64,000 nt of DNA from Streptomyces sp. NBC_00582 (GTDB lineage: Bacteria > Actinomycetota > Actinomycetes > Streptomycetales > Streptomycetaceae). Below are positions 9,259 to 16,943 of this stretch, one piece after another. The DNA lies in assembly GCF_036345155.1 (NCBI RefSeq), contig NZ_CP107772.1, positions 3,038,001 through 3,102,000 on the forward strand, in the 5' to 3' direction. Below the pieces are notes generated by a model. That model was not told the DNA's origin and ran no database searches. It saw only the letters and a program-made list of their open reading frames with translations. The position numbers and the translations under genes are program-made. Position 1 is the stretch's first letter; each line of letters starts with the position of its first letter.

Positions 9259-9278
9259 AATTGCGAAATTTTGCAATT
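9259..9278. promoter_or_regulatory. AT-rich palindrome upstream of sulP, candidate operator
   Basis: AATTGCGAAATTTTGCAATT is a 20-bp palindrome with a single mismatched pair, in one of the few AT-rich patches of the window, 52-71 bases upstream of the SulP start. Its half-site (ATTGC/GCAAT) recurs in the palindromes upstream of the ArsR-family gene, as expected if that protein controls both. Confidence 0.5.
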
Positions 9279-9326
9279 CATCGTCCGGCGACGGCCCGGG
9301 AAACCCGCGCGCGCCGTCGGCGCCGC

Positions 9327-10394
9327 CTACCGCGCCGTCTGCGTGTGGACGTACTCCACGAGGCGGGTGAGCGCGTCCGGGTCGATGGACGGCATCACGC
9401 CGTGGCCGAGGTTGAAGACGTGGCCCTCCAGACCGGCGGCCGCGTCCAGGACCTCGCGGGTCTTGGCCTCGACGGCCGCGGTGCCGGCGAACAGGACGGT
9501 CGGGTCGAGGTTGCCCTGGAGCGCCTTGCCGGGGCCGACCCGGCGGGCGGCCTCGTCGAGCGGGACGCGCCAGTCGACACCGACGACGTCCGCGCCGGCC
9601 TCGCCCATGAGCCCCAGCAGCTCACCGGTGCCGACGCCGAAGTGGATGCGCGGGACGCCGTAGGACTCGACCGCCCGGAAGACCTTCGCGGAGGCGGGCA
9701 GCACCGAGCGGCGGTAGTCGGCGGGGGCGAGGGCGCCGGCCCAGGAGTCGAAGAGCTGGACGGCACTGGCGCCCGCCTCGATCTGGACCTTCAGGAACGC
9801 GGCCGTGATCTCGGCGAGACGGTCGAGCAGGTCGGCCCAGAGCTCCGGGTCGCCGTACATCATCGCCTTGGCGTTCTCGTACGTGCGCGACGGGCCGCCC
9901 TCGACGAGGTAGCTCGCGAGGGTGAACGGCGCGCCCGCGAAACCGATCAGCGGGGTGGCGCCGAGCTCGGCGGTGAGCAGGCCGATCGCCTCGGTGACGT
10001 AGGAGACGTCCTCGGGGGTGAGGTCGCGGAGCTGGGCGAGGTCGGCGCGGGTGCGGATCGGGTTCTCGACGACCGGGCCGACGCCCGGCTTGATGTCGAG
10101 GTCGACGCCGATGGCCTTGAGCGGGACGACGATGTCGCTGTAGTAGATCGCCGCGTCCACGTTGTGCCGGCGCACGGGCTGGAGGGTGATCTCGGTGACC
10201 AGCTCGGGCCGTGCGCACGACTCCAGCATGGGGACGCCCTCGCGGACCTTGCGGTACTCCGGCAGCGAGCGCCCGGCCTGACGCATGAACCACACGGGGG
10301 TGTGCGGTACGGGTTCCCGCCTGCACGCCTTCAGGAAGGGGCTGTCGTACGTCGCTGTCGGCTGCCGGCCCGCGGGGCTCTCGTTCACGCTCAC
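9327..10394 (-). CDS. hemE: Uroporphyrinogen decarboxylase
   Basis: A 355-residue protein starting (GTG) [20 protein letters not shown]. It contains the two UroD signatures: [16 protein letters not shown], with the conserved Arg residues that grip substrate carboxylates, and the later [17 protein letters not shown] segment; the C-terminal [14 protein letters not shown] contains the conserved His. It decarboxylates the four acetate groups of uroporphyrinogen III to give coproporphyrinogen III, the substrate of the HemG encoded nearby. GTG 10394 was chosen because it gives the usual short N-terminus; further upstream translation is Arg-rich and not protein-like. Confidence 0.94.
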   Translation of the reverse strand: MSVNESPAGRQPTATYDSPFLKACRREPVPHTPVWFMRQAGRSLPEYRKVREGVPMLESCARPELVTEITLQPVRRHNVDAAIYYSDIVVPLKAIGVDLDIKPGVGPVVENPIRTRADLAQLRDLTPEDVSYVTEAIGLLTAELGATPLIGFAGAPFTLASYLVEGGPSRTYENAKAMMYGDPELWADLLDRLAEITAAFLKVQIEAGASAVQLFDSWAGALAPADYRRSVLPASAKVFRAVESYGVPRIHFGVGTGELLGLMGEAGADVVGVDWRVPLDEAARRVGPGKALQGNLDPTVLFAGTAAVEAKTREVLDAAAGLEGHVFNLGHGVMPSIDPDALTRLVEYVHTQTAR

Positions 10395-10578
10395 GACGGC
10401 AAGTCTCGCACGGCGCCGCAGCCGGCGGCGCCGCCGCACCCGTCTCCCGCCGTGCCCGCGAGCCACCCGTTCGGCCCTTGCGTTCGGGGCGCGTGTTCGC
10501 CCAACGCGCAGCCGCCCGCGGGGGCCGCGCGGGTGTCTTGCCCTGCGCGAGGCCGTCGTTCCCCTTAATCTTCCCCGC

Positions 10579-11247
10579 ATGGCTGCGGCTCAGGGACGAC
10601 TGTCGGACGGCGCTGGCGGGATGGACGAGGCGAGTGAGGGGGACCGCGATGGGAGCAGGTCGGCACCGCCGGCGTTCCGGGCCGCCGTCGACGCGCTGAG
10701 GGCGGCGCGGCTGCGGCCGCAGATCGAGGTCGACCCCGCCCCGGCGCCCAAGAAGCTCGCCCCGTACGCGTACGCCCTGGAGGCGACCGTCGTGGACGGC
10801 GAGCAGGACCTGGCCGACGGCCGGCTGGTGCTGCTGCACGACCCGGACGGGCACGACGCCTGGCGCGGGACGTTCCGGCTGGTGACGCTGGTGCGGGCCG
10901 AGCTGGAGCCGGAGATGGCGGCCGACCCGCTGCTGCCGGAGGTGTGCTGGTCCTGGCTGACCGGTGCGCTGCAGGCGCGCGGCCTCGCGTACGGAGAGCC
11001 GAGCGGGACGGTCACCCGGGCGAGCTCGCACTTCTTCGGCGGTCTCGCGGAGCGGCCGGCGAACTCGCAGATCGAGATCCGGGCCTCCTGGTCGCCCCGC
11101 GAGGGGCTGGGCGGGGTGCCGGACGCGGCGGCGCATCTGGCGTCCTGGTGCGATCTGCTGGCGCAGGTCGCGGGGCTGCCGCCGGCCGGGCCGGGTGACG
11201 CCTCGGTGGTGACGCTGCCGCAGCGGCGGGGGCCGCAGACGCGCTGA
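10579..11247 (+). CDS. DUF3000 family protein
   Basis: A 222-residue protein, divergent from hemE. After a variable 30-residue N-terminus comes the DUF3000 core: [50 protein letters not shown], then [29 protein letters not shown] and [17 protein letters not shown]. The family is restricted to Actinobacteria, and no biochemical function is known to me. No signal peptide or membrane segment is visible, so it is cytoplasmic. A strong hairpin terminates it before whiI. Confidence 0.88.
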   Translation: MAAAQGRLSDGAGGMDEASEGDRDGSRSAPPAFRAAVDALRAARLRPQIEVDPAPAPKKLAPYAYALEATVVDGEQDLADGRLVLLHDPDGHDAWRGTFRLVTLVRAELEPEMAADPLLPEVCWSWLTGALQARGLAYGEPSGTVTRASSHFFGGLAERPANSQIEIRASWSPREGLGGVPDAAAHLASWCDLLAQVAGLPPAGPGDASVVTLPQRRGPQTR

Positions 11248-11277
11248 GCGGTCCGGAGAACACAGGGCTGTACGAGT

Positions 11278-11308
11278 GGGTCGGTCGCCGGGAAACGGCG
11301 ACCGACCC
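11278..11308 (+). terminator. Terminator of the DUF3000 gene
   Basis: Perfect 13-bp inverted repeat (GGGTCGGTCGCCG at 11278-11290 and its complement at 11296-11308) with a 5-base loop, 31 bases after the stop codon. Confidence 0.75.
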
Positions 11309-11454
11309 ATTTGGCCGTCCTGATTGACCATCTCTTTGTCGATACGGCCACTTTCGATCCCGGACCGCATCCACCCAAACCGATTCGATCTTCGGATGAT
11401 CGATCGCGTGTCCGAATTGCACGGATTGTTACTCACTAGATCGTGATCATTTTC

Positions 11455-11482
11455 TAAAGGACCCCGGGTGCGCTGCCGAAGA
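11455..11482 (+). promoter_or_regulatory. Sigma-WhiG-type promoter of whiI
   Basis: TAAA (11455-11458), a 16-base spacer, then GCCGAAGA (11475-11482). This matches the sigma-WhiG (flagellar-type) consensus TAAA-N15/16-GCCGATAA at 10 of 12 informative positions or better, 89 bases upstream of the whiI start. WhiG dependence of whiI is established in S. coelicolor. Confidence 0.8.
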
Positions 11483-11570
11483 CGACTGTGACCTTGAAAG
11501 CACGGTTCGTCCCGGCGACTCTCTCCCCACAAGCCCCCGAACCGGCTCCGTCCCCCACCCAGGAGGCCTG

Positions 11571-12233
11571 GTGTCCGTTCTCCTCGAGCAGCCCGCAAGC
11601 CTGGTCGCCTACCGCCCGAACAAGCCCACCGCCATGGTGGTCGTGGCCGACCCGCGCGTGCGTTCCACCGTCACCCGCCATCTGTGGGCGCTCGGTGTGC
11701 GCGATGTCATCGAGGCCTCGTCCATCGCGGAGGCTCGTCCCCGCGTCGGCAACCCCCGAGACATCTGCGTCGCCGACGTCCATCTCCCCGACGGCTCCGG
11801 TCTCACCCTGCTGTCCGAGACCCGCGCCGCGGGCTGGCCCAACGGGCTCGCCCTCTCCGCCGCCGACGACATCGGCGCCGTGCGCAACGCCCTCGCGGGC
11901 GGTGTCAAGGGCTATGTCGTCACCGGCACCCGCACCAACGTCGGGCTCCCCACCCGGCCCGGTGCCGCCCCCATCGGAGCGGCCGCCGCCCGGCTGCACC
12001 GCCGCCCCCCGGGTGCCCCGAGCCACCCGGGCGGCTACCGCGAGCTCTCCGGCCGCGAGGTCGAGGTGCTCCGCCTGGTCGCCGAAGGCCAGTCGAACAA
12101 GGCGATCGGCGTCTCGATGGGACTGTCCGCGCTGACCGTGAAGAGCCACCTCGCCCGTATCGCCCGCAAGCTCGGCACGGGCGACCGCGCCGGGATGGTG
12201 GCGGTGGCCCTGCGGACCGGCATCATCCACTGA
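11571..12233 (+). CDS. whiI: WhiI, atypical orphan response regulator for late sporulation
   Basis: A 220-residue protein starting (GTG) SVLLEQPASLVAYRPNKPTA after an AGGAGG box. It has a degenerate receiver domain (residues 15-115) followed by a LuxR/FixJ DNA-binding domain with ELSGREVEVLRLVAEGQSNK and LSALTVKSHLARIARKL. In the receiver, the usual acidic pair after beta-1 is reduced to a single Asp (VVVADPRV), while the Asp in ICVADVHLPDGSG and the Lys in GGVKGYVV are kept; a modified phosphorylation pocket is the known hallmark of WhiI. In Streptomyces it acts with BldM as a heterodimer to activate genes for aerial-hypha septation and spore maturation. No kinase gene is adjacent. Confidence 0.93.
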   Translation: MSVLLEQPASLVAYRPNKPTAMVVVADPRVRSTVTRHLWALGVRDVIEASSIAEARPRVGNPRDICVADVHLPDGSGLTLLSETRAAGWPNGLALSAADDIGAVRNALAGGVKGYVVTGTRTNVGLPTRPGAAPIGAAAARLHRRPPGAPSHPGGYRELSGREVEVLRLVAEGQSNKAIGVSMGLSALTVKSHLARIARKLGTGDRAGMVAVALRTGIIH

Positions 12234-12287
12234 CCACCGCAACCCGCGGGATTCGCTCTGACTTGTTTACGACCCCGGGGCGCCCGT

Positions 12288-12305
12288 CGACGGAACGTTC
12301 CGTCG
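12288..12305. promoter_or_regulatory. Perfect 18-bp palindrome between whiI and the RNase D gene
   Basis: CGACGGAACGTTCCGTCG is perfectly self-complementary with no spacer, flanked by CCCG/CGGG that extend the symmetry after one mismatch. It lies 55 bases after the whiI stop and 35 bases before the next start, near the expected -35 region of that gene. It could be an operator or the whiI terminator. Confidence 0.5.
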
Positions 12306-12339
12306 GCGGGTCCCGTCCACACACGGATACCCTTGACAG

Positions 12340-13650
12340 GTGACCGACGCCCAAGAGACCGCAGCAGCCAGCTCACTGCGAACCACCGGAGGCGCCCCTC
12401 CGGACGACGGCGGATCTGCCTCTCCTGTTTCCGGGGCGCCGACACCTCTGGCCGTGCCCGAGCCGACCCCGCTGCTCGAACCGCGCGAGGGCATCCCGCC
12501 CGTGATCGCCGACGCCGCCTCGCTCGCCGAGGCCGTCGCCGCCTTCGCCGCCGGCACCGGCCCGGTCGCCGTGGACGCCGAGCGCGCCTCCGGCTACCGC
12601 TACGGACAGCGCGCCTATCTGGTGCAGCTCCGCCGCGAGGGCGCCGGCAGCGCCCTGATCGACCCCGTCGCCTGCCCCGACCTGTCGGGACTCGGCGAGG
12701 CCCTGTCCGGCGTCGAGTGGGTGCTGCACGCCGCCACCCAGGACCTGCCCTGTCTGCGCGAGATAGGTCTTGTGCCCACCCGGCTGTTCGACACCGAGCT
12801 GGCCGGCCGGCTCGCCGGGTTCCCCCGGGTCGGCCTCGGCGCGATGGTCGAGGGCGTCCTCGGTTTCGTCCTCGAGAAGGGCCACTCCGCGGTCGACTGG
12901 TCCACCCGCCCGCTCCCCGAGCCCTGGCTGCGCTACGCCGCCCTGGACGTCGAGCTCCTCGTCGACCTGCGCGACGCGCTGGAGAAGGAGCTGGACCGGC
13001 AGGGCAAGCTGGAGTGGGCCCACCAGGAGTTCGACGCCATCGCCTCCGCTCCCCCGCCGGAGCCCCGCAAGGACCCCTGGCGCCGCACCTCCGGCATGCA
13101 CAAGGTGCGTCGGCGGCGGCAGCTCGGGGTGGTGCGGGAGCTGTGGCAGACCCGGGACCGCATCGCCCAGCGGCGGGACGTCTCGCCCGGCAAGGTGCTC
13201 TCCGACGCGGCGATCGTGGAGGCCGCGCTCGCCCTCCCCGCGAACGTGCACGCGCTCGCCGCGCTGAACGGCTACGGGCACCGGATGGGGCGGCGGCAGC
13301 TCGAACAGTGGCAGGCCGCCGTCGACCGGGCGAAGGCGCTCGGCGAGTCGCAGCTGCCGCAGCCGGGGCAGCCGGTGGCGGGGCCGCCGCCCCCGCGGGC
13401 ATGGGCCGACAAGGACCCGGCGGCCGCGGCACGGCTCTCCGCGGCGCGGGCGGCCGTCTCCGCGTTGGCCGAGCGGCTGAACATGCCCCAGGAGAACCTG
13501 ATCGCTCCGGACAGTGTGCGGCGGGTGTGCTGGGAGCCGCCCGCTCCCGTCGACGAGGAGTCGATCGGCGGCATACTCGCGGGGCTGGGGGCTCGGCCCT
13601 GGCAGGTGGAGCAGGTGACGCCGGTGCTGGTCAAGGCGCTGACGGCTTGA
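12340..13650 (+). CDS. rnd: Ribonuclease D (DEDDy 3'-5' exonuclease with HRDC domain)
   Basis: 436 residues. After a Pro/Ala-rich 45-residue leader, the exonuclease domain (about residues 50-220) shows the DEDDy set: VAVDAERASG (Exo I), HAATQDLPCL (Exo II) and YAALDVELLVDL (Exo III, Tyr and Asp). An HRDC domain follows (KVRRRRQLGVVRELWQTRD onward, about 250-330). RNase D trims tRNA and other structured RNA 3' ends. GTG 12340 has no Shine-Dalgarno; GGATAC about 10 bases upstream could be a -10 box of a leaderless transcript. Confidence 0.9.
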   Translation: MTDAQETAAASSLRTTGGAPPDDGGSASPVSGAPTPLAVPEPTPLLEPREGIPPVIADAASLAEAVAAFAAGTGPVAVDAERASGYRYGQRAYLVQLRREGAGSALIDPVACPDLSGLGEALSGVEWVLHAATQDLPCLREIGLVPTRLFDTELAGRLAGFPRVGLGAMVEGVLGFVLEKGHSAVDWSTRPLPEPWLRYAALDVELLVDLRDALEKELDRQGKLEWAHQEFDAIASAPPPEPRKDPWRRTSGMHKVRRRRQLGVVRELWQTRDRIAQRRDVSPGKVLSDAAIVEAALALPANVHALAALNGYGHRMGRRQLEQWQAAVDRAKALGESQLPQPGQPVAGPPPPRAWADKDPAAAARLSAARAAVSALAERLNMPQENLIAPDSVRRVCWEPPAPVDEESIGGILAGLGARPWQVEQVTPVLVKALTA

Positions 13651-13686
13651 GTTCGCCCGAAACAGCCCCGTGCCCCTGAAGGCCGC

Positions 13687-14517
13687 TCATCTGGTCGCTC
13701 CTTTCATGAAGCCGTTGTAGATGTACTTCTGGAGGGCCAGGAAGACGATCAGGGTCGGCAGGATGACCAGGACCGCTCCTGCCGAGATCGTTTCCCAGTG
13801 GGCGCCGAAGGGGCCCTTGAAGCGGAACAGGGACGTCGAGATCACGCCAAGATCTTGAGAGGGCAGGTAGAGGAAGGGGATGTAGAAGTCGTTGTAGACG
13901 GTGATCCCCTTCACGATCACGACCGTGGCGATCGCCGGTTTCAGCAGCGGGAAGATGATTTTCCGGTAGACGGTGAAGGCGTTCGCGCCGTCGAGGCGGG
14001 CCGACTCGTCCAGGGAGACCGGGATCGAGCGGACGAACTGCAGGAAGATGTAGATCGAGACGATGTCCGTGCCCATGTAGAGGGCGATGGGCGCCCACAG
14101 CGTGTCGAACATGCCGAAGCCGTTGACGATCTGGAAGGTCGCCACCTGGGTGGTGACCCCGGGGACGAGCGCGGCCAGCAGGAACAGGGCCACGACCAGC
14201 TTGCGCAAGCGGAACGTGAAGCGGTCGATGGCGTACGCCGTCATCGAGCCGATGAGCACGGTCCCGCCGATCGAGAACACCAGGATGAACGCGGTGTGCC
14301 CGAAGGCCGACAGCATCCGGCCGTCCTGGAACGCCGTCACGTAGTTGTGGAAGTTCAGCGGATCGTCGGGGAGCGTCAGGGCCCCGCTGTCGTCCGCGAG
14401 TTCCTCGTCGGTCTTGAGCGAGGTCAGCAGGACCACGCCCAGCGGGAGCAGGACGACCAGCGAGGCGAGGACCAGGGACAGGTACACCAGCGTGCGGGCT
14501 GCGGCGCGGCGGGTCAT
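13687..14517 (-). CDS. Carbohydrate ABC transporter permease, MalG type
   Basis: 276 residues with six predicted transmembrane helices. The EAA loop is seen as SLDESARLDGANAFTVYRKI, which contacts the cytoplasmic ATPase, and the C-terminus KYIYNGFMKGATR is typical of MalG-type partners. Its ATG overlaps the stop of the upstream permease as ATGA (14514-14517), so translation is coupled. It is the last gene of a binding protein-permease-permease operon that has no ATPase gene; a shared MsiK-type ATPase is inferred. The divergent beta-mannosidase suggests manno-oligosaccharides as substrate. Confidence 0.9.
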   Translation of the reverse strand: MTRRAAARTLVYLSLVLASLVVLLPLGVVLLTSLKTDEELADDSGALTLPDDPLNFHNYVTAFQDGRMLSAFGHTAFILVFSIGGTVLIGSMTAYAIDRFTFRLRKLVVALFLLAALVPGVTTQVATFQIVNGFGMFDTLWAPIALYMGTDIVSIYIFLQFVRSIPVSLDESARLDGANAFTVYRKIIFPLLKPAIATVVIVKGITVYNDFYIPFLYLPSQDLGVISTSLFRFKGPFGAHWETISAGAVLVILPTLIVFLALQKYIYNGFMKGATR

Positions 14518-15473
14518 ACGAGGTCCACCCTGTCGTCGGGGACCAGTCGGCGCTGGAGCCAGGTCACCGCCAGGATGATCAGCAGCAGGACCACGGCGGC
14601 GGCCGAGGCGAGGCCCGTCTTGTTGAACTGGAAGGCCAGCTTCACGGTCTGGATCACGAAGGTCTCGGTGCCGGTCGCCCCGCCGGTCATGATGTACGGG
14701 ATCTCGAAGGCCGACAGCGAGCCGGAGACCGAGAGGATCACGGTCAGCGTCAGCACCGGTTTGATGCCGGGCAGGATGATGTGCCGGAACTGGTGCCACC
14801 GGTTGGCGCCGTCCAGTTCGGACGCCTCGTACAGCTCGCCCGGTATGGACTGGATCGCGCCCAGGAACAGCACGAAGTGCAGGCCCAGATAGCGCCAGAC
14901 GGAGACGCCCGCGAGGGAGGTGTTCGCGGAGACCGGGGTGCCGAGCCAGGCGTGGTCGGAGTGGTACCCGAACAGGGCGAGGACCGAGTCGAGGGTGCCG
15001 CCGTCCTGGAAGAAGTACAGGAACACGAAACCGATCGCGACCCCGTTGATCAGATACGGGAAGAACAGCACGCCCTTGAAGAAGTTCCGGAAGCGGACGT
15101 CGAAGCTGAGGACCGTCGCGAACCAGAGCGCGACGACGATCTGCACGGCCGAGGCGGCCAGGTAGTAGCCGCTGACGAAGAAGACCTCGAACAGGTCGGA
15201 GCGGGTGAGGAGTTCGGTGTAGTTCTCGGTGCCCGTGTAGTGCAGTTCGGGGCTGACGCCGTCCCAGTCGGTGAAGCTGTAGGCGACCATGTTGACGATC
15301 GGCGCGTAGGTGAAGGCGATCAGCAGGGCGAGCGGTACGGCCAGGAACAGCCAGGGCGTCAGCCGCCGCCAGAAGCGGGCCCTGCGGGGGGCCGGGGCCG
15401 GCACGGGTGCGTCCCCGCGCGCCGGCCGCGTCCCCGGGTGTCCCACCGCCGGTTTCTCGGTGGTGTCCGCCAT
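14514..15473 (-). CDS. Carbohydrate ABC transporter permease, MalF type
   Basis: 319 residues. A Pro-rich cytoplasmic N-terminus (residues 1-35) precedes six transmembrane helices; SYSFTDWDGVSPELHYTGTENY and the EAA loop PGELYEASELDGANRWHQFRHI are standard CUT1 permease features. The ATG at 15473 overlaps the binding-protein stop as TGATG, and its own stop overlaps the next permease start. It forms the membrane channel with the MalG-type partner downstream. Confidence 0.9.
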   Translation of the reverse strand: MADTTEKPAVGHPGTRPARGDAPVPAPAPRRARFWRRLTPWLFLAVPLALLIAFTYAPIVNMVAYSFTDWDGVSPELHYTGTENYTELLTRSDLFEVFFVSGYYLAASAVQIVVALWFATVLSFDVRFRNFFKGVLFFPYLINGVAIGFVFLYFFQDGGTLDSVLALFGYHSDHAWLGTPVSANTSLAGVSVWRYLGLHFVLFLGAIQSIPGELYEASELDGANRWHQFRHIILPGIKPVLTLTVILSVSGSLSAFEIPYIMTGGATGTETFVIQTVKLAFQFNKTGLASAAAVVLLLIILAVTWLQRRLVPDDRVDLV

Positions 15474-16789
15474 CAGGACCCCACGGTCTTCTGGGTGTCC
15501 GTCCACTTCTTGCCGAGGTCCGCGAGGAAGTCGTCGAGGGTGCCCTTGCGGGCGCCGCGCGCGAGGTCGACGAGGTTCTGGCGGTAGTCGGGGGTGTTGA
15601 TGCCGACCTCGGACTCGGTGTCGATCAGCTTGACCTCGGCGCCCTTGCTGTCGTCGAGCTCGATGAGCTTGACGCCCGCGTCCTCGTACGGCTTGAGGAC
15701 CTCGGGCAGGGGCGCGTCCTTCAGCGGGGAGATGGCGAGGTTGTCCCGGTCGTAGCCGGACTTGTCGGTGAACCAGTCGATCCAGGCGCGGGCGGCCTCC
15801 TTGTGCCGGGAGTGGACGTTGACGGCCTGGTTGTAGTCGGGGCCGGCCACCGCGCAGAACGTGCCGTCCACCTGCGCCGGGAAGGGCATGAAGCCGATGT
15901 CGTCGGGATCGACGCCGGCCTTCCGCGCGGCGTCCTGGAACTGGATGACCGCCCAGGTGCCGAGCCACTGCGTGGCGATCTCGCCCTTGGCCAACCGGGG
16001 CTTGGACGCCTCCCAGTTGGAGGTGGTGGGGTCCTTCTCGGCGAGGCCCTCGTGGACGATGTCGTACAGGAGGGTGTCGCCGACGCGCAGATCGGCGCCC
16101 TCGGCCCAGGGGTCGCCCTCGGCCAGCTTGGTGGTGGCCTGCGGGTCGCAGTGGACCGAGCCGTTGACGAAGGTCCACGAGGTGAGCGTCCAGCCCGCGG
16201 CGAAGTTGGTGTAGTAGGGGACGGCGTCCGTCTTCGCCTTGATCGCCTTCAGGCCGGCGAGGAACTCGGCGGGGGTGGTGGGCCAGTCGGTGACCCCGGC
16301 CTCCTTCCAGACCCGTTTGTTGTAGACGAAGCCCGGCATCACCCCGATCGGGCTCTGGCCGTAGACCTTGCCGTCGACGGCGGTGAAGTCGGTGAACCGG
16401 TACTTCCGGCCGCGCTCCTCGACGGTGCCGAGGGAGGCGAAGAACTTCGGGTAGTCGCTCTTCTTGATGACCCCGGGGATCATCAGGACGTCGCCGTAGT
16501 TCTCCGTGTTCATCCGGATCTTGACTTCGGCCTCGTAGTTGGTGAGGGCCTGGAACTCGACCTTCACCTCCGGATACGTCTTGTTGAACTCGGCCGCGTA
16601 CTTCTTCAGCGTGCCGTCCTGGACGAGGTCCGTCCGCTGGGTGAGGACCGTGATGGTGCCGGTGACCTTCGACGGATCGTCGGCGGCCTTGGCGTCGGCC
16701 CCCTTCGACGTGCCGCCGGTGGCGGTGCAGGCGGGCAGGACGAGCAGCGCGGTTCCCACGGCGACGGCCAGGGCTGTACGGCGGTTCAT
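15473..16789 (-). CDS. Extracellular sugar-binding lipoprotein of CUT1 ABC importer
   Basis: A 438-residue protein starting MNRRTALAVAVGTALLVLPAC, a lipoprotein signal with lipobox LPAC (Cys at about 21). The mature part is a family-1 solute-binding protein (GTITVLTQRTDLVQDGTLKKYAAEFNKTYPEVKVEF, then VWKEAGVTDWPTTPAEFL). ATG 16789 was preferred to the ATG at 16795 because GGAG lies 9 bases before it but only 3 before the other. It should capture the oligosaccharide at the outer membrane face. It is divergent from a GH2 beta-mannosidase, which points to beta-mannosides, although direct binding evidence is absent. Confidence 0.9.
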   Translation of the reverse strand: MNRRTALAVAVGTALLVLPACTATGGTSKGADAKAADDPSKVTGTITVLTQRTDLVQDGTLKKYAAEFNKTYPEVKVEFQALTNYEAEVKIRMNTENYGDVLMIPGVIKKSDYPKFFASLGTVEERGRKYRFTDFTAVDGKVYGQSPIGVMPGFVYNKRVWKEAGVTDWPTTPAEFLAGLKAIKAKTDAVPYYTNFAAGWTLTSWTFVNGSVHCDPQATTKLAEGDPWAEGADLRVGDTLLYDIVHEGLAEKDPTTSNWEASKPRLAKGEIATQWLGTWAVIQFQDAARKAGVDPDDIGFMPFPAQVDGTFCAVAGPDYNQAVNVHSRHKEAARAWIDWFTDKSGYDRDNLAISPLKDAPLPEVLKPYEDAGVKLIELDDSKGAEVKLIDTESEVGINTPDYRQNLVDLARGARKGTLDDFLADLGKKWTDTQKTVGS

Positions 16790-16849
16790 GTGCATCAGCT
16801 CCGTTCGAGGGGGACGGACGAGCACGTGCGGGTTGGCTGATTCGGCACT

Positions 16850-16878
16850 CTGACAGCGCTTTCCTCAACCGGTAAAGT
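16850..16878 (+). promoter_or_regulatory. Promoter of the beta-mannosidase gene with overlapping LacI-type operator
   Basis: CTGACA (16850-16855), a 17-base spacer and TAAAGT (16873-16878) form a plausible sigma-HrdB promoter. The -35 is embedded in TGACAGCGCTTTC (16851-16863), built on an AGCGCT core as in LacI-family operators, and the -10 overlaps an ACCGGT palindrome. The same 13-mer covers the -35 of the GH39 operon at 51.7 kb. Confidence 0.6.
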
Positions 16879-16934
16879 CCCATTCCCGCCAAGGCTGGAC
16901 CGATGGTGCCCACGATCGACCTCGACCGGTTTAG
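16864..16934. promoter_or_regulatory. Pair of CTC(A/G)ACCGGT sites in the divergent promoter region
   Basis: CTCAACCGGTAAAG at 16864-16877 and CTCGACCGGTTTAG at 16921-16934, each centred on the palindrome ACCGGT and 57 bp apart. They lie between the divergent importer and beta-mannosidase operons and are candidate binding sites for the LacI regulator at 19313. Confidence 0.5.
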
Positions 16935-16943
16935 GGAGCGCGC

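Larger units (their letters stand above)
11248..11570. other. Long intergenic region upstream of whiI
   Basis: 323 bp without a gene. It holds the DUF3000 terminator, then an unusually AT-rich stretch (about 11310-11460) containing clustered GATC-type partial palindromes around 11395-11450, and then the sigma-WhiG-type promoter and whiI leader. Developmental regulators may bind the AT-rich part, but I cannot assign a site. Confidence 0.6.
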
